Notes: generated from the sequence alone by a model not told the origin. A DNA stretch of 64,000 bases from Rhizobium oryzicola (GCF_030504645.1 NZ_JAUKWQ010000016.1:1-64000); one strand, 5' to 3'. Positions 17,120 through 26,354 are shown, counted from the first letter of the stretch. Numbers and translations: made by a program.

Positions 17120-17623
17120 GGCTCTTTTCGCGCTGCTGGACAAACGTACAGCTGCCTATGCAAACGACTCGAACTGCTGACCGACCGATGGATGAGGTTA
17201 GTTCCAGCACACCTCTGCTGATAGCTGTCTTCGTGAGTTTGAGTTCGCTGGATTCGCGCTTTTTTCTTGTGCCGCCTAATCGATTGGATTGTGTCCCCGG
17301 GGAGTGGTGTAGCTAGGTAATAACGAAGCTGCTCGCGAGCGCGCCCTCCAATGTGATGTAGGGAGCGGGCGACGCAGCGGTGGTCAGGAGCGTTTTCTGC
17401 GCTGGGAATTTCGCTTAGCAAATTGCAGGCAGATGCCAATAATTTCCGCTTCCGTCGGAGGCCCTGCCGGTCGCCTCCGCCTTGATGGGATACGAACCAG
17501 CGGCCGCTTGTGCATCAAGATTTCCGAATTGAAATAATTCGCAATTTTCGATTTGTCCCAAAAGTAGGCAGCATGGATGGCATCTTCGCGAGCACGCCAC
17601 CCGGACTGCGATTTATCTCCGCG
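17120..17623. other. intergenic region without a recognised gene
   Basis: About 500 bases between the HAD gene and the convergent AbiV-like gene. Several open frames occur on both strands, but all have poor composition and no ribosome site. A short palindrome GCTCGCGAGC lies at about 17330. No terminator with a clear T-run was found. It may be the junction between the transporter operon and the defence island. Confidence 0.4.
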
Positions 17624-18493
17624 TCAGTATTCGCTTTCAACGCCCATTTCCACCAGAAGCAAGCGCTCCTGCTCTGCCTCCAAGGCCGATCGAGCGACCT
17701 CTCTCGCCTTAATGTCGAGCGTATAGAGTGGCATCTGCCAACGACCGTAAAGGTCGCGAGCATTATCCGTTGTCGCGCTCTCCGATGCCATTTTTCTTTC
17801 GACTAATTGCGTCAGCGTTGCTTCAATCAATCGAACGTTTTCCTGCGCCGGCGTCTCATCTTTAAAATCGACCTCGCTCCAAATCGACGAGATCAGCTCC
17901 AGGCCTTCGACCGTAAATGCACCGAACGCATCAAGCGCTTCCGCGACGACAATGGCGTCGGGTTTAGGATTGTAAAAGCCGACATAGCCAGACGGTGCAA
18001 CCCATTGCAGGCTGCCGTCATCCAGGGCTTCGATGTCGGCATAAAGCCGCGTTTCGCGGCGATAGATGAGATCGTTTGGTGCGATGAATTCTCCCATATT
18101 GCCTTCGACATAATGGGTCACCCTACGTCGGTCGATGATCCCGCGCAGCTCCTTTAAATCGACCGGGCGCCATTGGCAGGCCTCAGCATAAAGAAGACGT
18201 GCCAGATGATCGTAATACCATCCCATCAACACCCCAATGCGCCTCGAAACCTCTTTTTTCGGGCACCGTATGATGTCCATGAGGATGAGTATTTTGGCAG
18301 CTTCTTCTTCGGCGTGCCCTTTGAGCAGCATGGATTCTCGCGGCATTTGCGAAACCGCTTCGGATGCCGTGTATAGTCCTTGCGCGCTCTGCAGGAGTAT
18401 CGGCAATCCCTCCGCGATGAACGCCAGGCGCTCGGCAAAAGGCAGGTTAACGATCTTTCGAGCCTGCCGTAATCCGATATCAATTCTTGCCAT
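17624..18493 (-). CDS. AbiV/HEPN-like protein, candidate defence gene
   Basis: 289 aa. Residues 20-110 resemble the AbiV-type HEPN helical domain: two long helices with EGLPILLQSAQGLYTASEAV, then HAEEEAAKILILMDII, where the EEEAAKI block matches the family's E-E-x-x-K-I. The C-terminal half (about 120-289) is unfamiliar and may be a sensor or effector region. The classical HEPN R-x4-H motif is not obvious, so RNase activity is uncertain. It is divergent from the SIR2-APAZ/pAgo operon, with about 130 bases between them. A TATAAT on the minus strand at about 18582-18587 may be its promoter. Confidence 0.6.
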   Translation of the reverse strand: MARIDIGLRQARKIVNLPFAERLAFIAEGLPILLQSAQGLYTASEAVSQMPRESMLLKGHAEEEAAKILILMDIIRCPKKEVSRRIGVLMGWYYDHLARLLYAEACQWRPVDLKELRGIIDRRRVTHYVEGNMGEFIAPNDLIYRRETRLYADIEALDDGSLQWVAPSGYVGFYNPKPDAIVVAEALDAFGAFTVEGLELISSIWSEVDFKDETPAQENVRLIEATLTQLVERKMASESATTDNARDLYGRWQMPLYTLDIKAREVARSALEAEQERLLLVEMGVESEY

Positions 18494-18621
18494 CGATCAC
18501 CCCTCACGTGCTCATCCGACAGTAACGGTGGATTAGTTTGCGTGCTCTTCTTTCGCGATAGGCCCCACGCTATTGAATAGATTATACAAGATCGAGAATC
18601 GCGCGAAAGAGGAGCGTAGCT

Positions 18622-20505
18622 ATTCCACCCATTCCGACGATTTCTGCAGGAGCGTTCTCGACTGCTCTCGCCTTGAGGCCAAATCTGGTCGCATGGTTTT
18701 TGGGCGCTGGCGCATCGGCGGCTTCCGGAATTCCGACCGGTTACGCGATGATCCGCGACTTCAAGGCTCAGATTTTCTGTCGTGAGAACAAGCTCTCCAA
18801 AAGGGAAATAGACACCGGAGATCCTGTCTGGATCGACCGGATCGACGCTTTTTTCCGCCGCACATCCCTGCTCCCAGCGGACGGAGATCCGACCGAATAT
18901 GCAGCTGCCTTTGAGGCGGTCTACCCGCAGGCGCGCCACCGCAGGCAGTATATTGACGACGCAATCTCGAAGGGTTCGCCCTGTTTCGGCCAGAAGGTCC
19001 TGGCGAGCCTGATTGCTGGCGGAAAAGCAGATTGCGTCTTCACCACGAACTTCGATCCGCTGATCGAAGATGCAACCTTATCGGCCAACGCATTGCGTCC
19101 GGTTGCCATGCAGCGTCGGCCGACGGTAGCAGGGATCGATTCTGCTGAACGGGCGCTACGCTGTCTCAACGAGTCGGACTGGCCGCTGGTCGCAAAACTC
19201 CATGGCGACTACCAGGAGATATCCATCAAGAACACCGGCTCCGAGCTGGAGAAACAAGACGAGCGCATGCGGCATGTGCTGGTGGAGGCCAGTAAAAGGT
19301 TCGGCATGGTTTTCGTCGGATATAGCGGGCGCGATGCTTCCGTTATGGGCGCCTTGTCATCTGTCCTGACCGAGCGGTCGCCGTTTCCCAACGGGCTTTA
19401 CTGGATGACATCGTCAGCGTCCCGTCTGCTGCCGGCCGTGACTGACTTCTTGACGAAGGCGCAAAAAGCAGGGGTCGATGTTGCCATTGTCGAATGCGCA
19501 ACCTTCGATGAGCTTGCGGCAGACGTCTTCAGGGCAATAGACCTCCCGAGCGAATTGCACGACCACATCATCAAGGCTAGGCCGAATTCTCGGCTAATTC
19601 CGGTCACCGTACCCACGTCCGAGGCACGGGCCTTTCCAGTTCTGCGGTATTCCGCCGTTCTGGTCGAGGCACTTCCGTCGCATGCGCGAAAGATTGTCCT
19701 TGGGCAGTCGACAACCTCCCCTGCTGTTCGGGAGCTCCTCAAAGCCGCCAAATGTCGGGCGATCATCGCCGCGAACGGCCGCGAGATCGCAGCATTCGGG
19801 AATGACCAGGAGATGTTGAAAGCTCTGTCGTCGCTCAATCCGAAACTGGCCGGAACTATCGCTCTTGACCCGGAGGCTGACAGCTGGGCTCTCGGCATTC
19901 TCTATGACGCACTGGTGACGGCCTTTTCGCGTTGGCGCCCGCTTACTCCACGCCTGCGACGCTCGGGCCACTCCTTGACGGTTTCATCACCACGCGAGGG
20001 TGAAGATGAACAGCGGCGACGCAGACGTAACGAGAGCCTGAAGCCACTTCGTGATGCCTATCAAAGCCCGCTAACAGGCTCTGTCCCCGGCCTCGGCTTT
20101 CCATTTTCAGAGGGCATTCTGTTGAAGCTCGAACAGATCGACGGGCGATGGTGGTGTGGGTTCGAGCCATATACTCATGTGGACATTCCAAGGCTGGACC
20201 CTGCGGCAGGCACCGGCAGTATTGCCCGCGAGCCTTCGCTCGATCCGCTCTCGGTGCCCCGTGAACGCCATGGCGGCGATCCGGCTGGCGACTGGCGACG
20301 GGAGCGTTGGGCGCAAAGATACAACAAACAGTGGGCCGCCATCATTCACGCATGGGCTGGCCTTTTGACCCGTTCCGCCGATGGCGAGACCAAGGCGTTT
20401 GGCCTTGAGGACAGTGCGGGCGTGGATGCCGTGTTCCGACTTAATGAGGTCACGGGATGGAGCCGGCCGAGTCACCACCACCGCTATTTTGACAGGAAGA
20501 AATGA
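18622..20505 (+). CDS. SIR2-APAZ protein, NADase subunit of a short-pAgo (SPARSA) system
   Basis: 627 aa if it starts at ATT 18622; the first standard alternative is TTG 18673 (610 aa). The SIR2 NAD-binding core has GAGAS (28-32), TTNFD (141-145), KLHGDY with the catalytic His (192-197) and GYSGRD (233-238). Residues about 330-620 match the APAZ region that replaces the N and PAZ lobes of Argonaute. TTG would cut into the helix just before GAGAS and lacks a ribosome site, whereas GAGGAG at 18609-18614 is 7 bases before ATT 18622. In known SPARSA systems, guide-directed recognition of invader DNA switches on SIR2, which depletes NAD+ and kills the cell. It overlaps the pAgo gene by ATGA. Confidence 0.88.
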   Translation: MPPIPTISAGAFSTALALRPNLVAWFLGAGASAASGIPTGYAMIRDFKAQIFCRENKLSKREIDTGDPVWIDRIDAFFRRTSLLPADGDPTEYAAAFEAVYPQARHRRQYIDDAISKGSPCFGQKVLASLIAGGKADCVFTTNFDPLIEDATLSANALRPVAMQRRPTVAGIDSAERALRCLNESDWPLVAKLHGDYQEISIKNTGSELEKQDERMRHVLVEASKRFGMVFVGYSGRDASVMGALSSVLTERSPFPNGLYWMTSSASRLLPAVTDFLTKAQKAGVDVAIVECATFDELAADVFRAIDLPSELHDHIIKARPNSRLIPVTVPTSEARAFPVLRYSAVLVEALPSHARKIVLGQSTTSPAVRELLKAAKCRAIIAANGREIAAFGNDQEMLKALSSLNPKLAGTIALDPEADSWALGILYDALVTAFSRWRPLTPRLRRSGHSLTVSSPREGEDEQRRRRRNESLKPLRDAYQSPLTGSVPGLGFPFSEGILLKLEQIDGRWWCGFEPYTHVDIPRLDPAAGTGSIAREPSLDPLSVPRERHGGDPAGDWRRERWAQRYNKQWAAIIHAWAGLLTRSADGETKAFGLEDSAGVDAVFRLNEVTGWSRPSHHHRYFDRKK

Positions 20506-21956
20506 TGGCAACGCAAAGTCATGCCTCGAGGCTTCCTCCGTTTTCGCTCCTCGATGAGCCGCTGCTTTCCTTTTCGGCCTCCGACGACAGGCAGGTCGAT
20601 GTACATCCGCTGCGCGGACTGCTCAACTTCGGACCCTATTCGAAGGGTTCATTTGGCGGCTACACATCGACACTGCGGATTGCGACTGTTGGGCCCGAAG
20701 CCACGTTCAGGCGGCGCGGCGACTTGATGGCGTCGCTGCGCAATGCCTACCAGCCGAGTGATCGCTCGGAATACGTGCCGCCCTATCCCGGCTTTGAGGC
20801 GCTCTTTCACGTCAGCCTCGAGCCCGCTGGACGCGGCACCCATATCAAATGGCCGGACGCTCTCGATCAGCTCCCCGGCCAGGGCGATGCCCAATCCCGT
20901 CTCTTCCTCGCCATGGAAGACGCTTTGCGGCGGCTGGACGCCGTCAGGGCAGAATTCGATGTCGTCCTCGTGCATTTTCCCGACGATTGGGCAGCCGCGA
21001 CACGCGGCAAGTTTTTCGACGCCCATGATGCGCTGAAGGCGCTTGGCGCGAAGTACAACATACCGACACAGGTTATCAACGACCGCGTTTTCTCATTCTC
21101 ACACGCAGCATCCCGCTCTTGGCGCCTCGCGATCGCTCTTTATGTGAAAGCTGCCGGTACGCCTTGGAAACTTGCTCCTCTGAAAGGTGTTCCGACGGAT
21201 ACGGCCTATATCGGGCTAGCCTATGCGCTGAGAGGAGATCAGCGCGACGCCCATTACGTCACCTGTTGTTCGCAGGTTTTCGACATGGATGGCGGCGGAA
21301 TGCAGTTTGTCGCGTTCGAGGCTCGCGATCCGGTTGCTGATGCCGCCGAAGCGCGCCGGAATCCTTTTCTCAGCCGTGACGACATGCGTGCCGTGCTTGC
21401 CCGCAGCCTAGAACTTTATCAGGGCCGCAACGGCGGAATTCTTCCGAAGCGTTTGGTGATCCACAAAACCACCGCGTTTAAACAATCCGAGATCGACGGT
21501 GCATTCGATGCTCTTGCCGGTGTTCCGGAAATAGAATGTATCGAGATCAACCCGTCCCCGGGCTGGCGTGGCGTATGGCTCATCTCGTCAGGGCGAAAGA
21601 GCCCACCTTCCCAGCCATCGGGCTATCCCGTCCCCAGGGGAACCTGTGTTATCAGGTCTGGGACCTCGGCGCTTGTCTGGGTGGCAGGCAACGCACCTGA
21701 AGTCTCGACCAAAGGCGACTACTATCAGGGCAAGAAGAGCATCCCCAAGCCGTTGCAATTGATCAGGCACGCCGGGAGCGGCCCGCTCGAATTGTCAGCC
21801 CATGAAGCACTGGCATTGACGAAGATGGACTGGAACAATGACGCGCTCTACGATCCGGTCCCGGTAAGTATCCGCTATTCACAGCGGCTCGCGCGAACGA
21901 TCGCGAATGTCCCCGACCTGCCAAAGAGTGTCTATCCGTACCGTCTTTTTATGTAA
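20502..21956 (+). CDS. short prokaryotic Argonaute (MID-PIWI), SPARSA partner
   Basis: 484 aa, typical of short pAgos that lack N and PAZ domains. The MID part includes the DVVLVHFPDDW strand and HDALKALGAKYNIPTQVI, the usual guide-end-binding helix region. The PIWI part begins TAYIGLAYAL, where active Argonautes have a catalytic Asp (GID); here it is Ala-Tyr, so slicing is not expected. The later RLVIHKTTAF block and C-terminal YPYRLFM fit the family. It should form a heterodimer with SIR2-APAZ and supply guide-target recognition. Start overlaps the upstream stop. Confidence 0.9.
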   Translation: MMATQSHASRLPPFSLLDEPLLSFSASDDRQVDVHPLRGLLNFGPYSKGSFGGYTSTLRIATVGPEATFRRRGDLMASLRNAYQPSDRSEYVPPYPGFEALFHVSLEPAGRGTHIKWPDALDQLPGQGDAQSRLFLAMEDALRRLDAVRAEFDVVLVHFPDDWAAATRGKFFDAHDALKALGAKYNIPTQVINDRVFSFSHAASRSWRLAIALYVKAAGTPWKLAPLKGVPTDTAYIGLAYALRGDQRDAHYVTCCSQVFDMDGGGMQFVAFEARDPVADAAEARRNPFLSRDDMRAVLARSLELYQGRNGGILPKRLVIHKTTAFKQSEIDGAFDALAGVPEIECIEINPSPGWRGVWLISSGRKSPPSQPSGYPVPRGTCVIRSGTSALVWVAGNAPEVSTKGDYYQGKKSIPKPLQLIRHAGSGPLELSAHEALALTKMDWNNDALYDPVPVSIRYSQRLARTIANVPDLPKSVYPYRLFM

Positions 21957-22341
21957 TAGATCTCGATCGCGACCTGATACGAAGTCGAGATCGACGAGAG
22001 CCAGCAGTTAAAAAAATGCGTTTTAAGCTGGGTCAGGCCACCAGCTGAGGCCCCCTAAACCCCAGGAGCAGCGGGAAGACAGAGGAGGACAGCAGGACGG
22101 GAAGACGCGGAGCACCGCACACACTCCGCAACCTACTGTATTGCAACAATTTTCTTTACACGTCTGCGCCAAATCGCGCAATTCAGGGGATCAGACCCAG
22201 TTATATCCTATCTCTACACCTTCACCGAGGTCGATTTAATAGGATTCAACGCAGCTTTCTGGCGCGCGTATTCCCTCGTTGCCGCGCGCATCCGGTTCAG
22301 TCATTGTCGGTTCAACAACGAGCTGAAGAGGATCTGGTCCA
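21957..22341. other. intergenic region after the pAgo gene
   Basis: About 385 bases. It contains a purine-rich stretch at about 22065-22110 and an AT-rich stretch at about 22140-22160 that could hold the promoter of the gene at 22342. No coding frame, perfect repeat or clear terminator was seen. Confidence 0.4.
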
Positions 22342-22983
22342 ATGGCCAACGGGCGTCAATCAACGGTGAAGCGGCTTAAGATGGCCGAGCGGGCGCAGCA
22401 GCAGATGCAGCTGCATTTTCCTGGCGTGCCTGCAGACTTCTTTTGGCACCGCAAGACGAATGATGGCTATACCACCCTGCCCCGCACCCTGCCGATCGCC
22501 ATGCAGGCGATCGACAACCAGTCGAAGGGAAACCCGGCCGGCCACACGTTGTTCAGCCTTTGGGCGCGTGCGCCCGACTATCCATTTCTGACGATCGAAA
22601 ACCCAACGACCTTTGCAGCCGAAGCTGGCTTTACAGGCACACGGGTCGTCGATACCTGGCGTAAGCGGATGAAGGCTCTGCGAGCTCTGTGGTTTATCCA
22701 GACCAAGGCGGGCCCGTCGGGAGAATTTCATTACGTCTTCCTCGTAAATCCCAACGTCGCGGTCGAGTGGATGAAGATGAACGGGCAGATCCAGGATGGC
22801 CTTTACGCTCGCTTCATCGACCGGGTCATGGAGATCGGTGCTTTCGGCGAGATCGAAGGATTTCACGAGCATTTGGAACTCGTGAGACAGCAGCAGGCCG
22901 CAGCGGAAGCAGCGAAAACCGCAGCCGCGGGGCAAGTCGCCGCCGACGCACCCGTTGCAGCTGGCAGCGAGCAAAGCGTCTGA
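22342..22983 (+). CDS. hypothetical plasmid protein, replication-protein-like
   Basis: 213 aa with GAAGAGG upstream. The protein begins basic (MANGRQSTVKRLKMAERAQQ). It continues with a conserved-looking central part rich in aromatic residues (PADFFWHRKTNDGYTTLPRT; FTGTRVVDTWRKRMKALRAL), which could be a winged-helix DNA-binding domain. It ends in an Ala/Gln-rich tail. Similar proteins are common on rhizobial plasmids, but I know no function. A strong terminator follows, so it is probably a single-gene transcript. Confidence 0.6.
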   Translation: MANGRQSTVKRLKMAERAQQQMQLHFPGVPADFFWHRKTNDGYTTLPRTLPIAMQAIDNQSKGNPAGHTLFSLWARAPDYPFLTIENPTTFAAEAGFTGTRVVDTWRKRMKALRALWFIQTKAGPSGEFHYVFLVNPNVAVEWMKMNGQIQDGLYARFIDRVMEIGAFGEIEGFHEHLELVRQQQAAAEAAKTAAAGQVAADAPVAAGSEQSV

Positions 22984-23002
22984 TGGCGACGCGTCAAAAC
23001 GA

Positions 23003-23029
23003 GAAAAGCCCGCCAGAGGCGGGCCTTTC
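23003..23029 (+). terminator. intrinsic terminator
   Basis: GCCCGCC (23008-23014) and GGCGGGC (23018-23024) with loop AGA, followed by CTTTCC; AAAA precedes it. It ends the transcript of the gene at 22342 and separates it from the Abi-family gene. Confidence 0.75.
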
Positions 23030-23158
23030 CCTTAGATCGTATGACGATGAGGGTGGTGTTAACCCGCGACCTCACGCGCCTTTCAGATATGCTTTTATTA
23101 CAAGCACTGCACGGCTGTCAACGGAATCGTGGCCGACAGAGCATATGGAATAGAGACA

Positions 23159-23815
23159 ATGCCTTTCACGCCCGAAGAGATCCATAGCCTTCCATCGGTC
23201 TTGTCGGCCCCTCGCTTTGCGACCTATCTGGCCGAGAAGGCGAGTGACAAGGAAGCGGCGTTGGAGCTGTACCGCTGGAACATGGAAGTATCGGCGGCAT
23301 TTCTTGTCCCTCTGCAGATATGCGAAGTTAGCGTCCGAAATTCAATCGTCACCGCCATCGAGAACACGTATGGCGCCAACTGGCCTTGGGAGAAGGGTTT
23401 TGAAATTTCGCTCAGAAACCCGCAGCGCGGCTATAGTCCGCGGCGCGACCTGACCGATCTTGCACGCCGGCTGCCGACAGCCGGCAAGATCGTCGCCGAA
23501 CTGAAGTTCGTCTTTTGGGAGCGCATGTTCACTTTGAGTCATGACAAGACGATCTGGAATTCGCAGCTGATGACGGTCTTTCCCAATGCCGACCCTGCCA
23601 AGACCGTCCAGCAGCTGCGCAGCGAGGGTTTCGACAAGCTTCAGAAGGTCCGCGACCTGCGCAACCGCATCGCCCATCACGAACCTATCTTCCGCCGCAA
23701 TGTGCAGCAGGAGTATGATCGCATCCGCTCGATCGTCGCCTGGACCGACGTCACCACAGCCGATTGGCTCGACAAGGTCGAGACCGTCACGGCAATGATC
23801 GCGACCAAGCCCTGA
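23159..23815 (+). CDS. Abi-family HEPN protein
   Basis: 218 aa from ATG 23159; the frame extends to 23129. The C-terminal half has the HEPN RNase motif R-x4-6-H in VRDLRNRIAHHEPIF (about residues 166-180). The N-terminal half (FATYLAEKASDKEAALELYRWNMEVSAAFL) matches the Abi_2/AbiD-F-like helical pattern. Proteins of this type cause abortive infection or act as toxins by cutting RNA. No antitoxin is visible beside it. It lies inside the defence cluster between SPARSA and TcmP. Confidence 0.75.
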   Translation: MPFTPEEIHSLPSVLSAPRFATYLAEKASDKEAALELYRWNMEVSAAFLVPLQICEVSVRNSIVTAIENTYGANWPWEKGFEISLRNPQRGYSPRRDLTDLARRLPTAGKIVAELKFVFWERMFTLSHDKTIWNSQLMTVFPNADPAKTVQQLRSEGFDKLQKVRDLRNRIAHHEPIFRRNVQQEYDRIRSIVAWTDVTTADWLDKVETVTAMIATKP

Positions 23816-24074
23816 CCTCGCCTGTTGTTCGCCCTGCGAGGAAACATGGGAGAACCCGAGGAACTACACCTTGTGGAGCCAGAAGGCAGCGGGTGGTCGG
23901 CGCTTCCCGTCAGGCTAACCGTCGCCCTGATGAGCCGATCACGTCGCGATACCAATTTGCTGAAGCCGGAACGGATGGGTTTTGTCCAAAGACCCTCCGA
24001 CCGCCGCGCAAACAGATCTGCATGGCGAGCGGTTCGGCAAGCGCCAAGGCGTACTCTATCCGAGATCGCCCAGA

Positions 24075-25346
24075 TTAAAGCGCCCGCGCCGGCCACAAGC
24101 GCGTTTGCTGAGAGACACCTATCGTGTCTCTATAGATCGGAGAAGATGTGCGCTTTGGTGAATTCGCCGCGTTGCGGAGATCCAATTCCTTCTCCCCGAC
24201 CAGAAGCGCTGTAACCTTATCGATGTCGCTCAGGCGTGCAGGCGTCTCATTGGCAATCGATGTCACGAAGTCACCATAAGATACGGGTGCGTCACCATGC
24301 GTATCGCGGATTCGGCGCAGGAAGTCGTCGGCGAGCCGATGCTTCATGACTTCTTCGTCCTTGGGTCCAAACCAAAAATCCGGAGCATTGCTGGGGTCGA
24401 GGTTCGGATTGAAGCCAAGCATTTCCAACCCACCATGCCCCTGGTGCAAGGATTGATTATTGATCAGCCAATGGCTGTCGACCATCACGTTCCTGGCCTT
24501 CAGGTGGTTTGAGAGATGCACCAGCCATAAATCCTTCCGAGCTTCTTTTGACCGTAGGAAAAATGGGCTTTGGAATTTCGCGCCTGTCATGCCTGAGATA
24601 TGTCGCAGCAGCAAGCGTTGGATGACATAACGCCCCCCATGCTCGCCCTTGTAGCGAAGGAATTCGCGGAGCTGATCTTCGGTAATTTCAATCGGCGCAA
24701 GACGGTTGACGGTTTGGGGTTTGTCCGTGAGATAATCGATAAGCCAGCCGACGGCGAAGGTGAGGATGCACTCGCCCGCTGAAAACTGGAGTATCTTTCG
24801 AACGGTTTCAAAGGCTACGTCCGAATAGCCTTTTTGATCCAGGAGGAAGATCGAGCGCCCTACCCCGCCTCGCGTGCGTTGCTCGATCCTGCGACAGATA
24901 TCCGGGAAGACGACCTCGAACTTTGCGTGATGAAGGAATATCGAGTTCCCGATCGCCGCAAGGTGCCCTTCCTTCGTCAGCTCCTCGCGAAGAAAATCGA
25001 TGTGGTCCTTTTTGCTATCAACGAAATGATACTCGGCATCGATGGTGAGCGACTTTGTCCGCCCAACGTTAGCTTGCTCCTGAGCCTTGCTTACAGCATC
25101 CAGGAAGAGAAGTGGTGTGCCGCGGATAAGCTCGCCGGCATCACTAAATCGACCACCGCCGCAAAACCCGTCAACCAGCGTGATGCGCTGCCTCTCCTGG
25201 GCATGGCTGACAAGCGTTGCTGGGAAATAATTTTGAAGATAGGTCTCGATGAGACGCAATTTTGCGCCGCTGTGAGCGCTTAGGGGCGGCAGCTCACCGC
25301 CTAGCTTCCATCCAAATTCGGCGATCGTTGCGACTCCCCATGCCAA
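24075..25346 (-). CDS. tcmP: three-Cys-motif partner protein TcmP
   Basis: 423 aa. Family features: HSGAKLRLIETYLQNYFPA then ITLVDGFCGGGRF near residues 25-64, followed by GTPLLFLDAV. The middle has IFLLDQKGYSDVAF. The VDGFCGGG block resembles a nucleotide or AdoMet-binding loop, but activity is not established to my knowledge. These proteins are named for their constant pairing with a three-Cys-motif protein, which here lies 39 bases upstream on the same strand. The pair behaves like a mobile accessory or defence-type cassette (inference). Confidence 0.85.
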   Translation of the reverse strand: MAWGVATIAEFGWKLGGELPPLSAHSGAKLRLIETYLQNYFPATLVSHAQERQRITLVDGFCGGGRFSDAGELIRGTPLLFLDAVSKAQEQANVGRTKSLTIDAEYHFVDSKKDHIDFLREELTKEGHLAAIGNSIFLHHAKFEVVFPDICRRIEQRTRGGVGRSIFLLDQKGYSDVAFETVRKILQFSAGECILTFAVGWLIDYLTDKPQTVNRLAPIEITEDQLREFLRYKGEHGGRYVIQRLLLRHISGMTGAKFQSPFFLRSKEARKDLWLVHLSNHLKARNVMVDSHWLINNQSLHQGHGGLEMLGFNPNLDPSNAPDFWFGPKDEEVMKHRLADDFLRRIRDTHGDAPVSYGDFVTSIANETPARLSDIDKVTALLVGEKELDLRNAANSPKRTSSPIYRDTIGVSQQTRLWPARAL

Positions 25347-25385
25347 CCAAGTCTAAGTTGCGTTCGACATGTAGAGCTGTCAAGT

Positions 25386-26219
25386 TCAGGCGGCCTTTTC
25401 TACCTTTTCGCAGCCTTTGGGAAACTGCCTCACCAACCTGCCATCAACAAGACCTCCCCCTTTGCCATGAGGATCAACTTCTTTGACTTGCGATGGCAAG
25501 ATTCCTTGCTCTTGCACAAGCGGATTATTGCCGGGCGCTCCCCATTGTTTGTGAAAAGCTGCGATACCGTATTCCTGACAATCGGCAATGATATCTCGCG
25601 CCCATTGGCTCACCATAGGGCGAGCGCGCGGGCCACTTTCTCCGCCACTGATAAGCCAGTCCGGCCGCGGATCGCCTTGTGATATCCGAAGCGGGCCTAT
25701 TGCCGGCTCGTAGGACACAAACCAGACGCGAGCGGGGATGAGCGAGAGGAACCGCTTCCTTTGATCGAAACGGGATTGATCCTCAGCGGTGAAGCCCAAC
25801 CAGACATTCGAATATCCCTTGCTGCCCCAATCGGCCGGCAGCATTTTCTGGATATTTTGCGGGCGCTTGGTCAGCAACTGCCAATCTAGCGATGGAGTGG
25901 CACGGATGACTTTGAAAAGATCTTCACGCCACTTGGGATCTGCTTGGTTGTCAAAAACGTCGGCAAGCGAAGCACAAAACACGCGCTGCCTTCGACCGTG
26001 AACGCTCGCAAATTCTGCGGCCTTGCGCTGCCACATATGCGGAGCTTTCCAATAGCTCTCTGTTGTGCGCTTGCGCGGCGAATTACCCCATTTCACCTGG
26101 CCGGACCGCTTGGCCCAAGCCTCGGCATAGCAGTTATCGCAACCTGGGCTGATGTTGGTGCAGCCGGTCCACGGGTTGAAAGTGTGGTCGGTCCATTCGA
26201 TCGTTGAATTCATCGCCAT
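25386..26219 (-). CDS. three-Cys-motif protein, Gp37/Gp68 (DUF5131) family
   Basis: 277 aa from ATG 26219 with GAGAGGTG upstream; a second ATG lies at 26213. The hallmark cysteine motif is near the N terminus: WTGCTNISPGCDNCYAE, C-x6-C-x2-C, suggesting an iron-sulphur or zinc site related to radical-SAM proteins. Later conserved blocks are VFCASLADVFD, LLTKRP and WLISGGESGPRARP. It is first in a two-gene operon with tcmP. The biochemical role is unknown to me. Confidence 0.88.
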   Translation of the reverse strand: MAMNSTIEWTDHTFNPWTGCTNISPGCDNCYAEAWAKRSGQVKWGNSPRKRTTESYWKAPHMWQRKAAEFASVHGRRQRVFCASLADVFDNQADPKWREDLFKVIRATPSLDWQLLTKRPQNIQKMLPADWGSKGYSNVWLGFTAEDQSRFDQRKRFLSLIPARVWFVSYEPAIGPLRISQGDPRPDWLISGGESGPRARPMVSQWARDIIADCQEYGIAAFHKQWGAPGNNPLVQEQGILPSQVKEVDPHGKGGGLVDGRLVRQFPKGCEKVEKAA

Positions 26220-26354
26220 GGTGACACCTCTCGCCAAAAATCTGCAACTCGCCTGGTGATTCTACTTTCGTTCTCTCCTGTCACAAAATGATTAAGGTTG
26301 TGATCGCGTTTTAATCTGAGCGTCACCAGCTGGGCCGTCGCCTCAACGCGTTAT

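Noticed and set aside
16933-17439. Minus-strand frame of 168 aa across the HAD gene end
   Set aside because: Composition is unnatural and it is antisense to the HAD gene for much of its length.
20502-21956. Active slicer Argonaute
   Set aside because: The first catalytic Asp position of PIWI is replaced and the N-PAZ lobes are absent, as in short pAgos.
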